From Runella sp. (lineage in GTDB: Bacteria > Bacteroidota > Bacteroidia > Cytophagales > Spirosomataceae): DNA of 64,000 nt. Position numbers and translations under genes: made by a program. Under the pieces are notes generated by a model. That model had not been told where the DNA came from. It was given only the letters and a program-made list of their open reading frames with translations, and did no database searches. Shown here piece after piece: positions 55,551 through 63,834 of the stretch; within the stretch, counting starts at the first letter, position 1; every line of letters begins with the position of its first letter. The DNA lies in assembly GCA_023254175.1 (NCBI GenBank), contig JALQYJ010000107.1, positions 1 through 64,000 of the forward strand, in the 5' to 3' direction.

Positions 55551-56279
55551 TTACGTCTTGATACTTGGAAGACGTTCTAAAATCTCTTTTTTCTGCCCCT
55601 TTGCAAGAGCGTATTTCAGATTGTAGCAGTTCAAAATCAGTTGGTCTTTTTCAATTCTTTCAATGAAATTTACATTGATTACATTCGATTTATTTAGCCT
55701 GAAAAGATCATCGTAATGTAGTCCATCCAACAGTTTTTTCATATTCATAGATAACGTATGATGCTGCGTTTCGGTAGCAATATAGATATCCGAATAAGAA
55801 CCATTAGCTTTGATGGCTACAATGTCTGATTTCTTTACTTTTTGATGCGCCTTGTTGATGGGTAACAAAATGATTTCCTGGTACCTATGGTCTTTGGGTT
55901 CATGCTCGTCTTTTTTCCCAATCATCATCTTCGCTTTAAATATCAATTCGGGGGTACGCACCGCTTTCATCATGTAGTTGATGTTTCCTAACGCATTCAT
56001 TGTGTCGAGCATGGTCTCATTGCTGTCACCTGTTATGAATATGATCGGTACTTCTGACGTTTTTCTGATTTGTTTGGCAAAATAAAGCCCGTCTAACGAA
56101 TCGTGTTTGAGCGTGATGTCTAATAGAACCAAGTCAAATTCAATTGTTTCAAAAGCAGCCATAGCACTCGAAATTCTATCAGCCACGACGGGCACTTCAA
56201 AACCTGCGGCTTGCATAGCCTCTTTAAATTCGGTAGCTGTAATTAATTCATCTTCAACTATTAATACCTTTGGTTTCAT
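55551..56279 (-). CDS. LytTR-type response regulator
   Basis: A 242-residue regulator: receiver domain (KPKVLIVEDELITATEF…, phospho-acceptor Asp in FDLVLLDITLKHDSLDG, FITGDSN and the Lys in NYMMKAVRTPELI) and a C-terminal LytTR DNA-binding domain (INKAHQKVKKSDIVAIKANGSYSDIYI…LFRLNKSNVINVNFIERIEKDQLIL). Its start overlaps the histidine kinase end by 26 bases, so the two form a pair. LytTR proteins bind paired 9-bp direct repeats; a candidate lies at 58051. Confidence 0.92.
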   Translation of the reverse strand: MKPKVLIVEDELITATEFKEAMQAAGFEVPVVADRISSAMAAFETIEFDLVLLDITLKHDSLDGLYFAKQIRKTSEVPIIFITGDSNETMLDTMNALGNINYMMKAVRTPELIFKAKMMIGKKDEHEPKDHRYQEIILLPINKAHQKVKKSDIVAIKANGSYSDIYIATETQHHTLSMNMKKLLDGLHYDDLFRLNKSNVINVNFIERIEKDQLILNCYNLKYALAKGQKKEILERLPSIKT

Positions 56280-57972
56280 GGGGGGGACATTTTAAAATAA
56301 ACCGTAAACCACTGTCATACATAAAACTGTAATTTCCTCTCAACTCACCCGACTTTAACCTGATAAGACTCAAACCAAAAGAGTTGGAAGTAGAATAATA
56401 TTCTTTTTCAAATACCAACAATTGCCCGTTTTTACCATTGTCTTTGTATTCAAAAATCAACTCCTTATCACTTACCTTGAACGCTATTTCTACGCTTGGA
56501 TTTGGGTTATCAAAACCAAAAGCGTATTTGAAACTGTTGGTCAATAACTCATTGAAAATAATGCCCAAATGAATAGCCAAGTTGGGAGTTATCTGTTCAT
56601 TTTCAATCAGGAAAGCAGCATTGATAGATTTGTTGAAAATAAGGGCTGTTTTATCAACAATTTGGGAAAAATACGCCTTTGCTTCTATCTCGACGGTATC
56701 ATTGGTTTCGTAAAATAGTTGTTGCAATAGGCTCATTACGGCGATTCGGCCTTGCATTTCCTCCAACGATTCCTTTAAGTCTTGGTTTTGGAGGCGATTT
56801 ATCTGCAATCCAATCAGGCTCGAAATCACCTGTAAGTTGTTCTTCACTCGGTGGCTTTGTTCTTTGATAAGCAGTTTGTTCTTTTCGCTTATTTTCCAAT
56901 ACTGCTGGGCAAGTTTTTTACTTTTGGCATATTGGTAATAAAAAGTACCCGCAAAAACCAACAAAATGCCGCCTACGAAGTAAAACAAATACTGTTTTTT
57001 ATGATTGGCCCTCAGTACCTCCGTTTGAAGCATCAATTCTTTCTCCTGACTCAATGCCAACGCAGTGACATCCAGCTCATTTTGACTTGCTACAAGTTTG
57101 TTTTGTTCTTTGGTATGTATCTCATCCTGTAATTCGGTGTATTTTTTTTGCATTTCGTAGGCTTTCGCCCAGTTTTTCTCTGCTTCAAAAATGGCGGTTT
57201 CTGCCTTTAAACGATTTAGCTTATACCCCCAAAATTGGTCTTGCGCTGGATTTTGATTATAAAAACTACCATCCCCCAGCACTTGTCGGGCTTTTTTTGG
57301 TTCTCCTAATTTGGCGTAACAGTAAGCTAATCGGCAATTTAAATCATTGATATTACCATTTCTGTATGTATTGAACCAATAAATGGCCTTCAAGAACGAC
57401 TCAACAGCAGCTTGATAATCTGTTTCCATCAGTAAATGTCCCTTCATCTGATACATAAATCCCAGTTCGTCCTTGATGTTATTTTGTATGATGTACAAAA
57501 CCATCGCATCAAAATCTTTGAGTACAACAGCCAGAGATTTACTAAAATATTGATGCGACATATCTGTAACAAACATATAATTGGAAACAATGCCCTTGGG
57601 AGAATTGAGTTTTTTGAAAATTACTAATGCACTATCAGAATACGCAATCCCCTCCTTTATATTTTTTCGGCTACACTCTACGAAGGCTAACCATTGATAC
57701 GTTTTGCCCAACTGAACACTGATTGGTTGCCGTTTGTATATGGCTATTGATTTGTTCATCCAGTACTTAGTGGACAGAAAATTACCGATACCCGACTCGT
57801 ATTTCCCCAATTGATAATATCCCTCGGCCATTTTCAACGAGTCTTGTTCTTCAATACCTTCAACAAATATATCCGTTGCTATTTTCTTTTTTTCAGACTC
57901 AAAACTTGGCTTGGTCTGCCCAAAAGAAAGGGTGGCATAAATCCATAAAAATAGAGAGATGGGATGCTTCAT
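56254..57972 (-). CDS. TPR-containing sensor histidine kinase (HisKA_2 type)
   Basis: A 572-residue kinase. Signal peptide MKHPISLFLWIYATLSFGQ, then a periplasmic TPR-like helical region (~30-320; YYQLGKYESGIGNFLSTKYWMNKSIAIYKRQ), one membrane helix (KQYLFYFVGGILLVFAGTFYYQYA), then the dimerisation box with the phosphorylated His (IKEQSHRVKNNLQVISSLIGLQINRL) and a HATPase domain (LAIHLGIIFNELLTNSFKYAFGF). The upstream ATG used by the track adds 36 unlikely residues. Paired with the LytTR regulator. Confidence 0.93.
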   Translation of the reverse strand: MKHPISLFLWIYATLSFGQTKPSFESEKKKIATDIFVEGIEEQDSLKMAEGYYQLGKYESGIGNFLSTKYWMNKSIAIYKRQPISVQLGKTYQWLAFVECSRKNIKEGIAYSDSALVIFKKLNSPKGIVSNYMFVTDMSHQYFSKSLAVVLKDFDAMVLYIIQNNIKDELGFMYQMKGHLLMETDYQAAVESFLKAIYWFNTYRNGNINDLNCRLAYCYAKLGEPKKARQVLGDGSFYNQNPAQDQFWGYKLNRLKAETAIFEAEKNWAKAYEMQKKYTELQDEIHTKEQNKLVASQNELDVTALALSQEKELMLQTEVLRANHKKQYLFYFVGGILLVFAGTFYYQYAKSKKLAQQYWKISEKNKLLIKEQSHRVKNNLQVISSLIGLQINRLQNQDLKESLEEMQGRIAVMSLLQQLFYETNDTVEIEAKAYFSQIVDKTALIFNKSINAAFLIENEQITPNLAIHLGIIFNELLTNSFKYAFGFDNPNPSVEIAFKVSDKELIFEYKDNGKNGQLLVFEKEYYSTSNSFGLSLIRLKSGELRGNYSFMYDSGLRFILKCPPHETKGINS

Positions 57973-58050
57973 AAACACACAGATTGAATGACGAAGATAT
58001 ACACAAATGCCATTTAATAGTCTCCGATTCAACATATAATTCTTTATGGG

Positions 58051-58080
58051 TTGGTTCACAAAAAAAAAGGTAAGGTTCAC
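58051..58080. promoter_or_regulatory. Candidate LytTR binding site (9-12-9 direct repeat)
   Basis: TTGGTTCAC (58051-58059) and AAGGTTCAC (58072-58080) are direct repeats with a 12-base gap (21-base period), each followed by A-rich DNA. This is the geometry known for LytTR regulators. It lies in the divergent region between the kinase gene and the exported-protein gene. Confidence 0.5.
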
Positions 58081-58201
58081 AAAAAAACAATTGTAGATGG
58101 ATACGAACTTCTTCTATTTAATCAGTCAAAAAAACTTTTGCTATCCCCGCTGGCTTGCTAAGTTGATAACAATTTTAATACACCCCATAACTTACTATCT
58201 A

Positions 58202-59296
58202 ATGAAACTGAAACATTACCTACAATGCCTGCTGTTCGCGTTATCCACCACCGCCCAAGCCCAAGAAACACTCACCAATCAAAGCATTGTTTCGTTGGTC
58301 AAAGCCAAAATTTCGGCTGAATTGATCATTGATAAAATCAAAGTCAGCCCGACCAATTTCGATCTAACTACCAAAGGGGTTATTGAGTTAACCAAAGAAG
58401 GAGCCAACGGAAATATTTTAGAGGTAATGATGCTCACCAGCGACAACCTGCCTATTCTTCGCAATCAGGATATTATTGATTTACATCTGAATAGAATACC
58501 AAAGGATGTTATTCTAAACAAGATAATGTACTCAGAGTGCAACTTCAACACAACCGTAGAAGGCATGGTAGAACTAAAAAACAGTAAAGTACCAGATGCT
58601 GTTGTGAAAGTAGTAATGGACCCCAAAAGAGCCAGTAAGGTAAGCCAAAACCCTAATCTGATTGCAGGAAACCTGCCACCGCACCCGCAAGACTTACCTC
58701 CTCCTGCTCGGGGAGCAATGCCCGAGCCCGGTATTTACTACGAAGACTTTCTGAAAAAGCCCATTAAGTACGACCAACTTGAACCCACCACCAGTAACAA
58801 TACCAAGCAGGGGTCGGCAGGGGAAGCCATTGGCGGGGCGGTGTCTCAGTCCAAATTGGGGGTCAATGTAGTCGGAACAAAACAGCGGATTGGGTTGGTT
58901 AATCCCAGTGCCAACTTTGTCATACAAGACAATCGCCCAGTGTTTTACATGGTTTTTGAAGGCAACACCCGTAAAAAAATGGACGATGTCGCCGAGTCTG
59001 TTTTTGGGGGGGTGGCAAGCCCCAATGACTTTACGCTTATGGGGGTAAAACCTAAACGAAGTGGGCGTGATTTTGTCATTGGGCAAACCTCCGATTTAAG
59101 TTCTAAATCAGGATTTTCGGAAGGTGCTATACCGTTTCGTTTCAAGAAAATAAGCAATACGCTCTACAAAATCTATTTTGAAGAAGACATCGCAGCTGCC
59201 GAATACGCCTTTTTCTACAATAAAGGCAGCGAGTTTACCTCATCACTCAAATTGTTTGATTTTTCGCTTAGAAACAACGTGAAGGGGAATAAATAG
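58202..59296 (+). CDS. Exported protein with two internal repeats
   Basis: A 364-residue protein with a signal peptide (MKLKHYLQCLLFALSTTAQAQ). Residues ~25-125 hold two related units: IVSLVKAKISAELIIDKIKVSPTNFDLTTKGVIELTKEGA and IIDLHLNRIPKDVILNKIMYSECNFNTTVEGMVELKNSKV. After a proline-rich linker comes a beta-rich region (~200-364). The ATG at 58202 is preferred to the track start. Function is unknown; it is the first gene of the exported set facing the two-component genes. Confidence 0.82.
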   Translation: MKLKHYLQCLLFALSTTAQAQETLTNQSIVSLVKAKISAELIIDKIKVSPTNFDLTTKGVIELTKEGANGNILEVMMLTSDNLPILRNQDIIDLHLNRIPKDVILNKIMYSECNFNTTVEGMVELKNSKVPDAVVKVVMDPKRASKVSQNPNLIAGNLPPHPQDLPPPARGAMPEPGIYYEDFLKKPIKYDQLEPTTSNNTKQGSAGEAIGGAVSQSKLGVNVVGTKQRIGLVNPSANFVIQDNRPVFYMVFEGNTRKKMDDVAESVFGGVASPNDFTLMGVKPKRSGRDFVIGQTSDLSSKSGFSEGAIPFRFKKISNTLYKIYFEEDIAAAEYAFFYNKGSEFTSSLKLFDFSLRNNVKGNK

Positions 59297-59321
59297 ACAC
59301 AACTCTAAAAAATACAAACCA

Positions 59322-60383
59322 ATGAAAACAACAATAAAAACACGCACAAGTAAAGCCGCCTTCTTTACAATAGGGTTTCTTCTCCTCCTCACGGCCTCCC
59401 TCACTTTTGCCCAAAACGTAATTCGGGTGCAGAACGGGGCGAATATTCAAAATGTGATTGACAACGCAACGACAGCCGCTGGTTCGGTACTGTTACTTGA
59501 CCCTGGTAGTTATGAAGGCTTTGAAGTCAGGAAACGAGTTAGCATTATTGGCAACGGCTATTTCAACGGTACAAATGCCTCTGTAATTACGGGAGGAGTT
59601 ACTTTCACCTCTAATAATCAGACCAGTTCGGAGGGTTCGCTTCTCTTGGGTTGTACCGTCCAAAGTGTAGATGTAAGAACAGATAATATAGTCCTCCAAA
59701 GGTGTCGTGTTCAAGCAACGGGAAATATGTTTTATTCTAATTCGATATATATAAGGTCTGTTAAAAATCTAAAAATTAACCAATGCTATGTTGGCGGTGG
59801 TATGACTATACTTGACAATACCACCAACTTTTTAGTGAGCAACAATATTATACTTGGGTCAATATATTTCGGTAACTCAACATTCAGCAATTCATTAAAT
59901 GGCAAAATAATTTACAATACAATTTTTGGGGGAGGCAATTGTAACCCTTTAAGTTACGATAACGTAGTTCACGAAGCAATTGTGTCGAACAATATTTTCA
60001 TCTCTCCAATCAACTGCGATAACAGGAACGCAAACACTAATTTTAGAACGAACATATTGGCCAAGTTCAATAACAATATCGTTCGTCAAGGCAATTATCA
60101 AAGTAACGACCTAAGCAATAAGTTTCTGACCGATACTGACATGGCACGGGTGCTGTTTGCCGCTGTAGGAACAACCGCCGATGGTCAGTATTTGCTTTTG
60201 GCTAACTCCCCCGCCAAGGGTGCAGGCGAGGGCGGCACCGACTGCGGGGCGTTTGGTGGGCCAGACCCTTACGTACTCACGGGTTCGCCCATTGGGCCTA
60301 TCATTCAGGATATTCAGGTGCCGAGCACTGCCCGCCAAAACGAGACCATTCAGGTAAAACTCAAAGCCAGAGTGCAAAACTAA
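59322..60383 (+). CDS. Exported right-handed beta-helix protein
   Basis: A 353-residue protein with a signal region (FTIGFLLLLTASLTFAQ) followed by a parallel beta-helix (NVIRVQNGANIQNVIDNATTAAGSVLLLDPGSYEGFEVRKRVSIIGNGYFN…, VLQRCRVQATGNMF, KNLKINQCYVGGGMTI, NFLVSNNIILGSIYF). Such folds bind or cleave polysaccharides, or act as surface scaffolds; no catalytic motif is evident. The gene lies 25 bases after its neighbour and 7 bases before the next, so all are probably one operon. Confidence 0.85.
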   Translation: MKTTIKTRTSKAAFFTIGFLLLLTASLTFAQNVIRVQNGANIQNVIDNATTAAGSVLLLDPGSYEGFEVRKRVSIIGNGYFNGTNASVITGGVTFTSNNQTSSEGSLLLGCTVQSVDVRTDNIVLQRCRVQATGNMFYSNSIYIRSVKNLKINQCYVGGGMTILDNTTNFLVSNNIILGSIYFGNSTFSNSLNGKIIYNTIFGGGNCNPLSYDNVVHEAIVSNNIFISPINCDNRNANTNFRTNILAKFNNNIVRQGNYQSNDLSNKFLTDTDMARVLFAAVGTTADGQYLLLANSPAKGAGEGGTDCGAFGGPDPYVLTGSPIGPIIQDIQVPSTARQNETIQVKLKARVQN

Positions 60384-60390
60384 GTCCGCC

Positions 60391-61425
60391 ATGAAAAAGC
60401 TACTTATTTTCTTGTTGGGTTGGTGTATGGGCATAACAAGCCACGGCCAAACCCCCGATAACCTCACCACTGCCGAATATTTTTGGGACACCGACCCAGG
60501 TTTTGGCAAAGGAGCTGCGCTTGCGCTCAACGGCACGGAGGTAAACACCACCCTCAACGTGCCTACGGGTACGCTCTCGCAGGGATTGCATTTTTTGGGC
60601 ATTCGACTCAAAACCGCCCGAGGTACATGGTCGCCTACCCAAACGCAGTCGGTGTATATCCACGCTCCCAACCCCACTGGAGATCCCAACAACCTGACCA
60701 CCGTGGAGTTTTTTATTGACAACGATTTGGGTTTTGGCAAAAACACCGTCCAGAAAATAACCGCCAAAGGCCCTGAAGTCGCCCTCACGGTTGATTTAAC
60801 AATTCCGCCTACCTTGGCTGTGGGTACGCACCTGTTGGGGCTACGCATCCAAACTGAGCGGGGGCAGTGGTCGGCCACGCAGTTGAGTCCGTTTGTGGTG
60901 TTTTCGAGCCAGTCCACCAACGCCATCAATCGGGTCGAAGTTTTTATTGACACCGACCCTGGCTACGGAGCGGCCAATTCGCTGGCGTTTACGCCCACGG
61001 GAGGCAAAGAAGTAACGGTGGACAGGCCATTAGAATTAGCCCTTTCGAGAGCAGGCAAGCGGTATTTGTTTTTCAGGGCCAGAGATACGGCAGGTCGCTG
61101 GTCGGCGCTTTACCCCGTACCCATTGATATTTCACTGGTGCTTTCGGTCAGTTCGCCGCTCCCCACCGAGGGCGTCAAAGTCTATCCCAACCCTACCAAC
61201 GGCGTTTTTGTGGTGGAGTTCGACGGGGCGGCTTTTCAAAAGCAAGGCACTGCCATTGAAGTAGTTGATGCCACGGGCAGAAGTATTTTGCAACGCCTTG
61301 TTCCGTCGTTCAGCGGCAAACATTCCGAAAGTATTGATATTTCTACCTCGGCAGCAGGCACGTATTTTCTGCGGGTAGTAGAAGCTGCAAAGGTAAGCAC
61401 GCAAAAGGTAGTGAAGGGGAATTGA
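60391..61425 (+). CDS. T9SS type A secreted repeat protein
   Basis: A 344-residue exported protein (signal MKKLLIFLLGWCMGITSHGQ). Three ~80-residue repeats start AEYFWDTDPGFGKGA, VEFFIDNDLGFGKNT and VEVFIDTDPGYGAAN, each ending in an R.W… strand (RGTWSPTQ, RGQWSATQ, AGRWSALY). The C-terminal ~80 residues (VKVYPNPTNGVFVVEF…AGTYFLRVVEAAKVSTQKVVKGN) are a type A sorting domain for type IX secretion, so it should be surface-exposed or released. Confidence 0.9.
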   Translation: MKKLLIFLLGWCMGITSHGQTPDNLTTAEYFWDTDPGFGKGAALALNGTEVNTTLNVPTGTLSQGLHFLGIRLKTARGTWSPTQTQSVYIHAPNPTGDPNNLTTVEFFIDNDLGFGKNTVQKITAKGPEVALTVDLTIPPTLAVGTHLLGLRIQTERGQWSATQLSPFVVFSSQSTNAINRVEVFIDTDPGYGAANSLAFTPTGGKEVTVDRPLELALSRAGKRYLFFRARDTAGRWSALYPVPIDISLVLSVSSPLPTEGVKVYPNPTNGVFVVEFDGAAFQKQGTAIEVVDATGRSILQRLVPSFSGKHSESIDISTSAAGTYFLRVVEAAKVSTQKVVKGN

Positions 61426-61443
61426 AGCATAAATGTTAAATCA

Positions 61444-61881
61444 ATGAAAACGAACCTTTTTTTATTTTTTCTTTTGGTCGGTTTGGTTATGGTTGGTTGC
61501 AAACCCCAAGTGGTACCCCTATCGGAGCGCATTGTCAAAATTTGGACGGCCAATAGTGTGCGCGAAGGCAACAGCTTGGTTTACACGCAAGGAGGTGCTA
61601 CCAATCTCCGCCCTGGTTACGTCAATTTTAAAGTAGAACTGCAAACGGGCGGTACGGTAGTCTTTACTGATTTTGATGGTACACGCTTTACGGGGCAGTG
61701 GGCATTGGAGGGCGACACCAAGCTGGCTCTCAAAAACCTCACGCCCCAACCCACAGGCACTAACGGTACCATAGTATTTACCATCAGTGAATTTACCGAT
61801 GGTAGCATGACCCTCACCCGCACCACGGCCAGCACCAAAACAGGTGGCACGGTCAATGTGTATCAGGTGGTGGGGAAGTAA
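61444..61881 (+). CDS. Small lipoprotein
   Basis: A 145-residue lipoprotein: signal MKTNLFLFFLLVGLVMVGC with the lipobox Cys at 19, then a beta-rich domain (RIVKIWTANSVREGNSLVYTQGG, TGGTVVFTDFDGTRFTGQWALEGDTKLALKNL) that resembles small lipocalin-like Bacteroidota lipoproteins. It is 18 bases after the T9SS gene. Function is unknown. Confidence 0.82.
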   Translation: MKTNLFLFFLLVGLVMVGCKPQVVPLSERIVKIWTANSVREGNSLVYTQGGATNLRPGYVNFKVELQTGGTVVFTDFDGTRFTGQWALEGDTKLALKNLTPQPTGTNGTIVFTISEFTDGSMTLTRTTASTKTGGTVNVYQVVGK

Positions 61882-61888
61882 AAGACGG

Positions 61889-61939
61889 TAGTGGTGACAC
61901 GACTTGGATGGAACCGCCCCTGCGGTTGTGCCACCACTA
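61889..61939. terminator. Hairpin after the lipoprotein gene
   Basis: Outer arms TAGTGGTG/CACCACTA with an inner AACCGC-CCCT-GCGGTT stem, 8 bases past the stop. Probably ends the exported-protein operon. Confidence 0.55.
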
Positions 61940-62010
61940 AGAGATTCATCGTAAGCGTAAGGGACAGTATATGATGGGCTGAGTATTCGTGCAAAAGATA
62001 ACTCGTAGCA

Positions 62011-62190
62011 TCAAAAACTAAGTTCCAAAAACTGGGCAGGCGTTAAGATTTGGGGTGGTAGGGGTTTAAAGCGAGAAGGTCTTTATCGCCCGTCAAAATA
62101 TACTGAGCTTGGGTATCAATATACAACGCGACTAACCATTGCCATACTGACCCATAAGTTGGTATCGATGATAATGTTAATCTTGTGCAT
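62011..62190 (-). pseudogene. Remnant of a PIN-domain toxin
   Basis: Reading on the minus strand from the ATG at 62190: MHKINIIIDTNLWVS, the usual PIN-domain first strand with the acidic Asp, then a stop after 23 codons. Further on, AQYILTGDKDLLALNPYHPK, the PIN C-terminal Asp-containing strand, and a frame-shifted TPAQFLELSF ending. About 80 codons between the two are missing. The order matches putative PIN toxins of TA systems. It overlaps the end of the antitoxin-like remnant. Confidence 0.65.
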
Positions 62191-62430
62191 ACCGCTTTTG
62201 GCGAAAGTCTTTGATTTCGTTTATAATCTCTGTTTGACTAATGGCGGGGTCAGCTGCTGTCAACGTTTTTAAGAAGGCTTTCATCTTAGCTTTCATCAAG
62301 TCTTGCTCAGTAATATCCTCAATCGGAATCACAATGATTTCAAAACGTTTTGGGCATATTCTTTGGGAATCCGCATAGACACACGGCCATTTTTGGGCGT
62401 AACAATTTCTCTTAAAGCGTTCATGGTCAT
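62177..62430 (-). pseudogene. Remnant of the antitoxin paired with the PIN toxin
   Basis: From the ATG at 62430: MTMNALREIVTPKNGRVSMRIPKEYAQ, an AbrB/SpoVT-like or related opening, then a one-base frameshift (NVLKSL stop). In the next frame: RFEIIVIPIEDITEQDLMKAKMKAF…FRQKRYAQD, ending at 62177 with an overlap onto the PIN start. One base change would restore a protein of about 84 residues. The module is therefore decayed. Confidence 0.65.
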
Positions 62431-62526
62431 TATTTTTTATACAAACTTATGCAAAAACCAAACGTAATGAAGACCAATGAGAAAAGTATCGGAGCTATCA
62501 ATCACATTATCAGTCATTTGGATTAG

Positions 62527-63807
62527 ATGAACAAGCTTTTAATATTTTGTATGTACGTGTTTGGAGTAGTGGGCTTGAACGTTTGCTATGCTCAAGATAC
62601 CACCCCAAAAGTCTTTTTGACGCTTTTAGGTGGCGCAGGTGGACGAGCAGCTGGCCCTGACCCTGTGGTGCAGAACTTCGGGCGAACCGTCTATACCTAT
62701 ACAGGTAAGCCTCAAAAAAATGACTTTGCAGGCACAAAATATCTTGTCATTGATGCCCAAGGGGAGGAAAAAGAAATAAAACTCGACGAACTCAATTTTG
62801 ATGCCGAAGCAAGGCTCGGTATCAGAAACGTACAAGGCCACGGCTGGTTTCTTAGTGCAGGCTATCTGTTCAGTCGGATTAGCTTTCAGTACGAGACCAT
62901 AAACTTCGCTTACAAAGGCCGTGGCCTTGGCAGAAGGTGGGGCGATGTCGAAAACCATTTTCTTACGTTTGGTATTGCCAAATACTGGAACTTGCGCCCC
63001 TACGAAAACTGGGATAGTGGCTTGTTTGTTAGGGGTTCGGGTGGTTATATTTTTAGACAAACTGTTGGTGGGGGGAGCAACATTCCCGTCAATCAATATG
63101 CTTCTCGGCGCATGGAAAACGGTACGGGCTATGTGTTTAATCTGGAAGAATCCATCACCAGTAACTGGGCTGTGATACCCGAATTTGGGATGAGGGCAAA
63201 CAATCCAGAATTTTTAGCTGAGTTTTCGATTTCGGCTATCTTGCCTATGAGCGATTTTATCTTCAAAGAAAGAGCCAAATACTACGAAAACAACGTGCTA
63301 CGGGGGCAGGCCGTCAGTTCGGTGTCAGGTATGATGATTGCCCTCAACTTTCGGCTGGGGCTGACCGTATTCTCGACCAAAAGGCGAAGCAAGCCCAAAC
63401 GACAGTACATTCCCCAACTGCGAAAAGAAACATCAAAGCCGAGTTATGTACCATCCTCTAAATTTGACGAAGCCACTGCCACAAAGCCCGTCGAGCTATT
63501 GATTTATTTCAAACTGACAAAATCGGAACTTGAAAGGGAGTCTTTTTCCGAACTCGATGAATTGGCGACATGGCTGGCGGCCAACCCCCGCAAACGCATT
63601 CGGCTCGAAGGCCACACCGACAAAATCGGCGACCCAACACTCAACTACGAGCTTTCGCTCAAACGCCTCTATACTGTCAAATCGTATTTGACGAAGCAGG
63701 GCATAGCCGCCAACCGCATCGAAACCACTGGCTATGGAGATACCAAACTCCTGTACCCCAGCCCCGACCAACGCAACCGACGGGTAGAAATGCGGTTGCT
63801 GAATTGA
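62527..63807 (+). CDS. OmpA-family outer membrane protein
   Basis: A 426-residue protein with a signal peptide (MNKLLIFCMYVFGVVGLNVCYAQ), a beta-barrel-like region (~30-290, with aromatic-rich alternating strands such as GWFLSAGYLFSRISFQYETINFAYKG) and a C-terminal OmpA domain that binds peptidoglycan (IYFKLTKSELERESFSELDELATWLAANPRKRIRLEGHTDKIGDPTLNYELSLKRLYTVKSYL…GYGDTKLL…NRRVEMRLLN). It anchors the outer membrane to the wall. A second exported gene follows. Confidence 0.9.
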   Translation: MNKLLIFCMYVFGVVGLNVCYAQDTTPKVFLTLLGGAGGRAAGPDPVVQNFGRTVYTYTGKPQKNDFAGTKYLVIDAQGEEKEIKLDELNFDAEARLGIRNVQGHGWFLSAGYLFSRISFQYETINFAYKGRGLGRRWGDVENHFLTFGIAKYWNLRPYENWDSGLFVRGSGGYIFRQTVGGGSNIPVNQYASRRMENGTGYVFNLEESITSNWAVIPEFGMRANNPEFLAEFSISAILPMSDFIFKERAKYYENNVLRGQAVSSVSGMMIALNFRLGLTVFSTKRRSKPKRQYIPQLRKETSKPSYVPSSKFDEATATKPVELLIYFKLTKSELERESFSELDELATWLAANPRKRIRLEGHTDKIGDPTLNYELSLKRLYTVKSYLTKQGIAANRIETTGYGDTKLLYPSPDQRNRRVEMRLLN

Positions 63808-63834
63808 TGAAATAATTATAAACCTAACCAAGAC

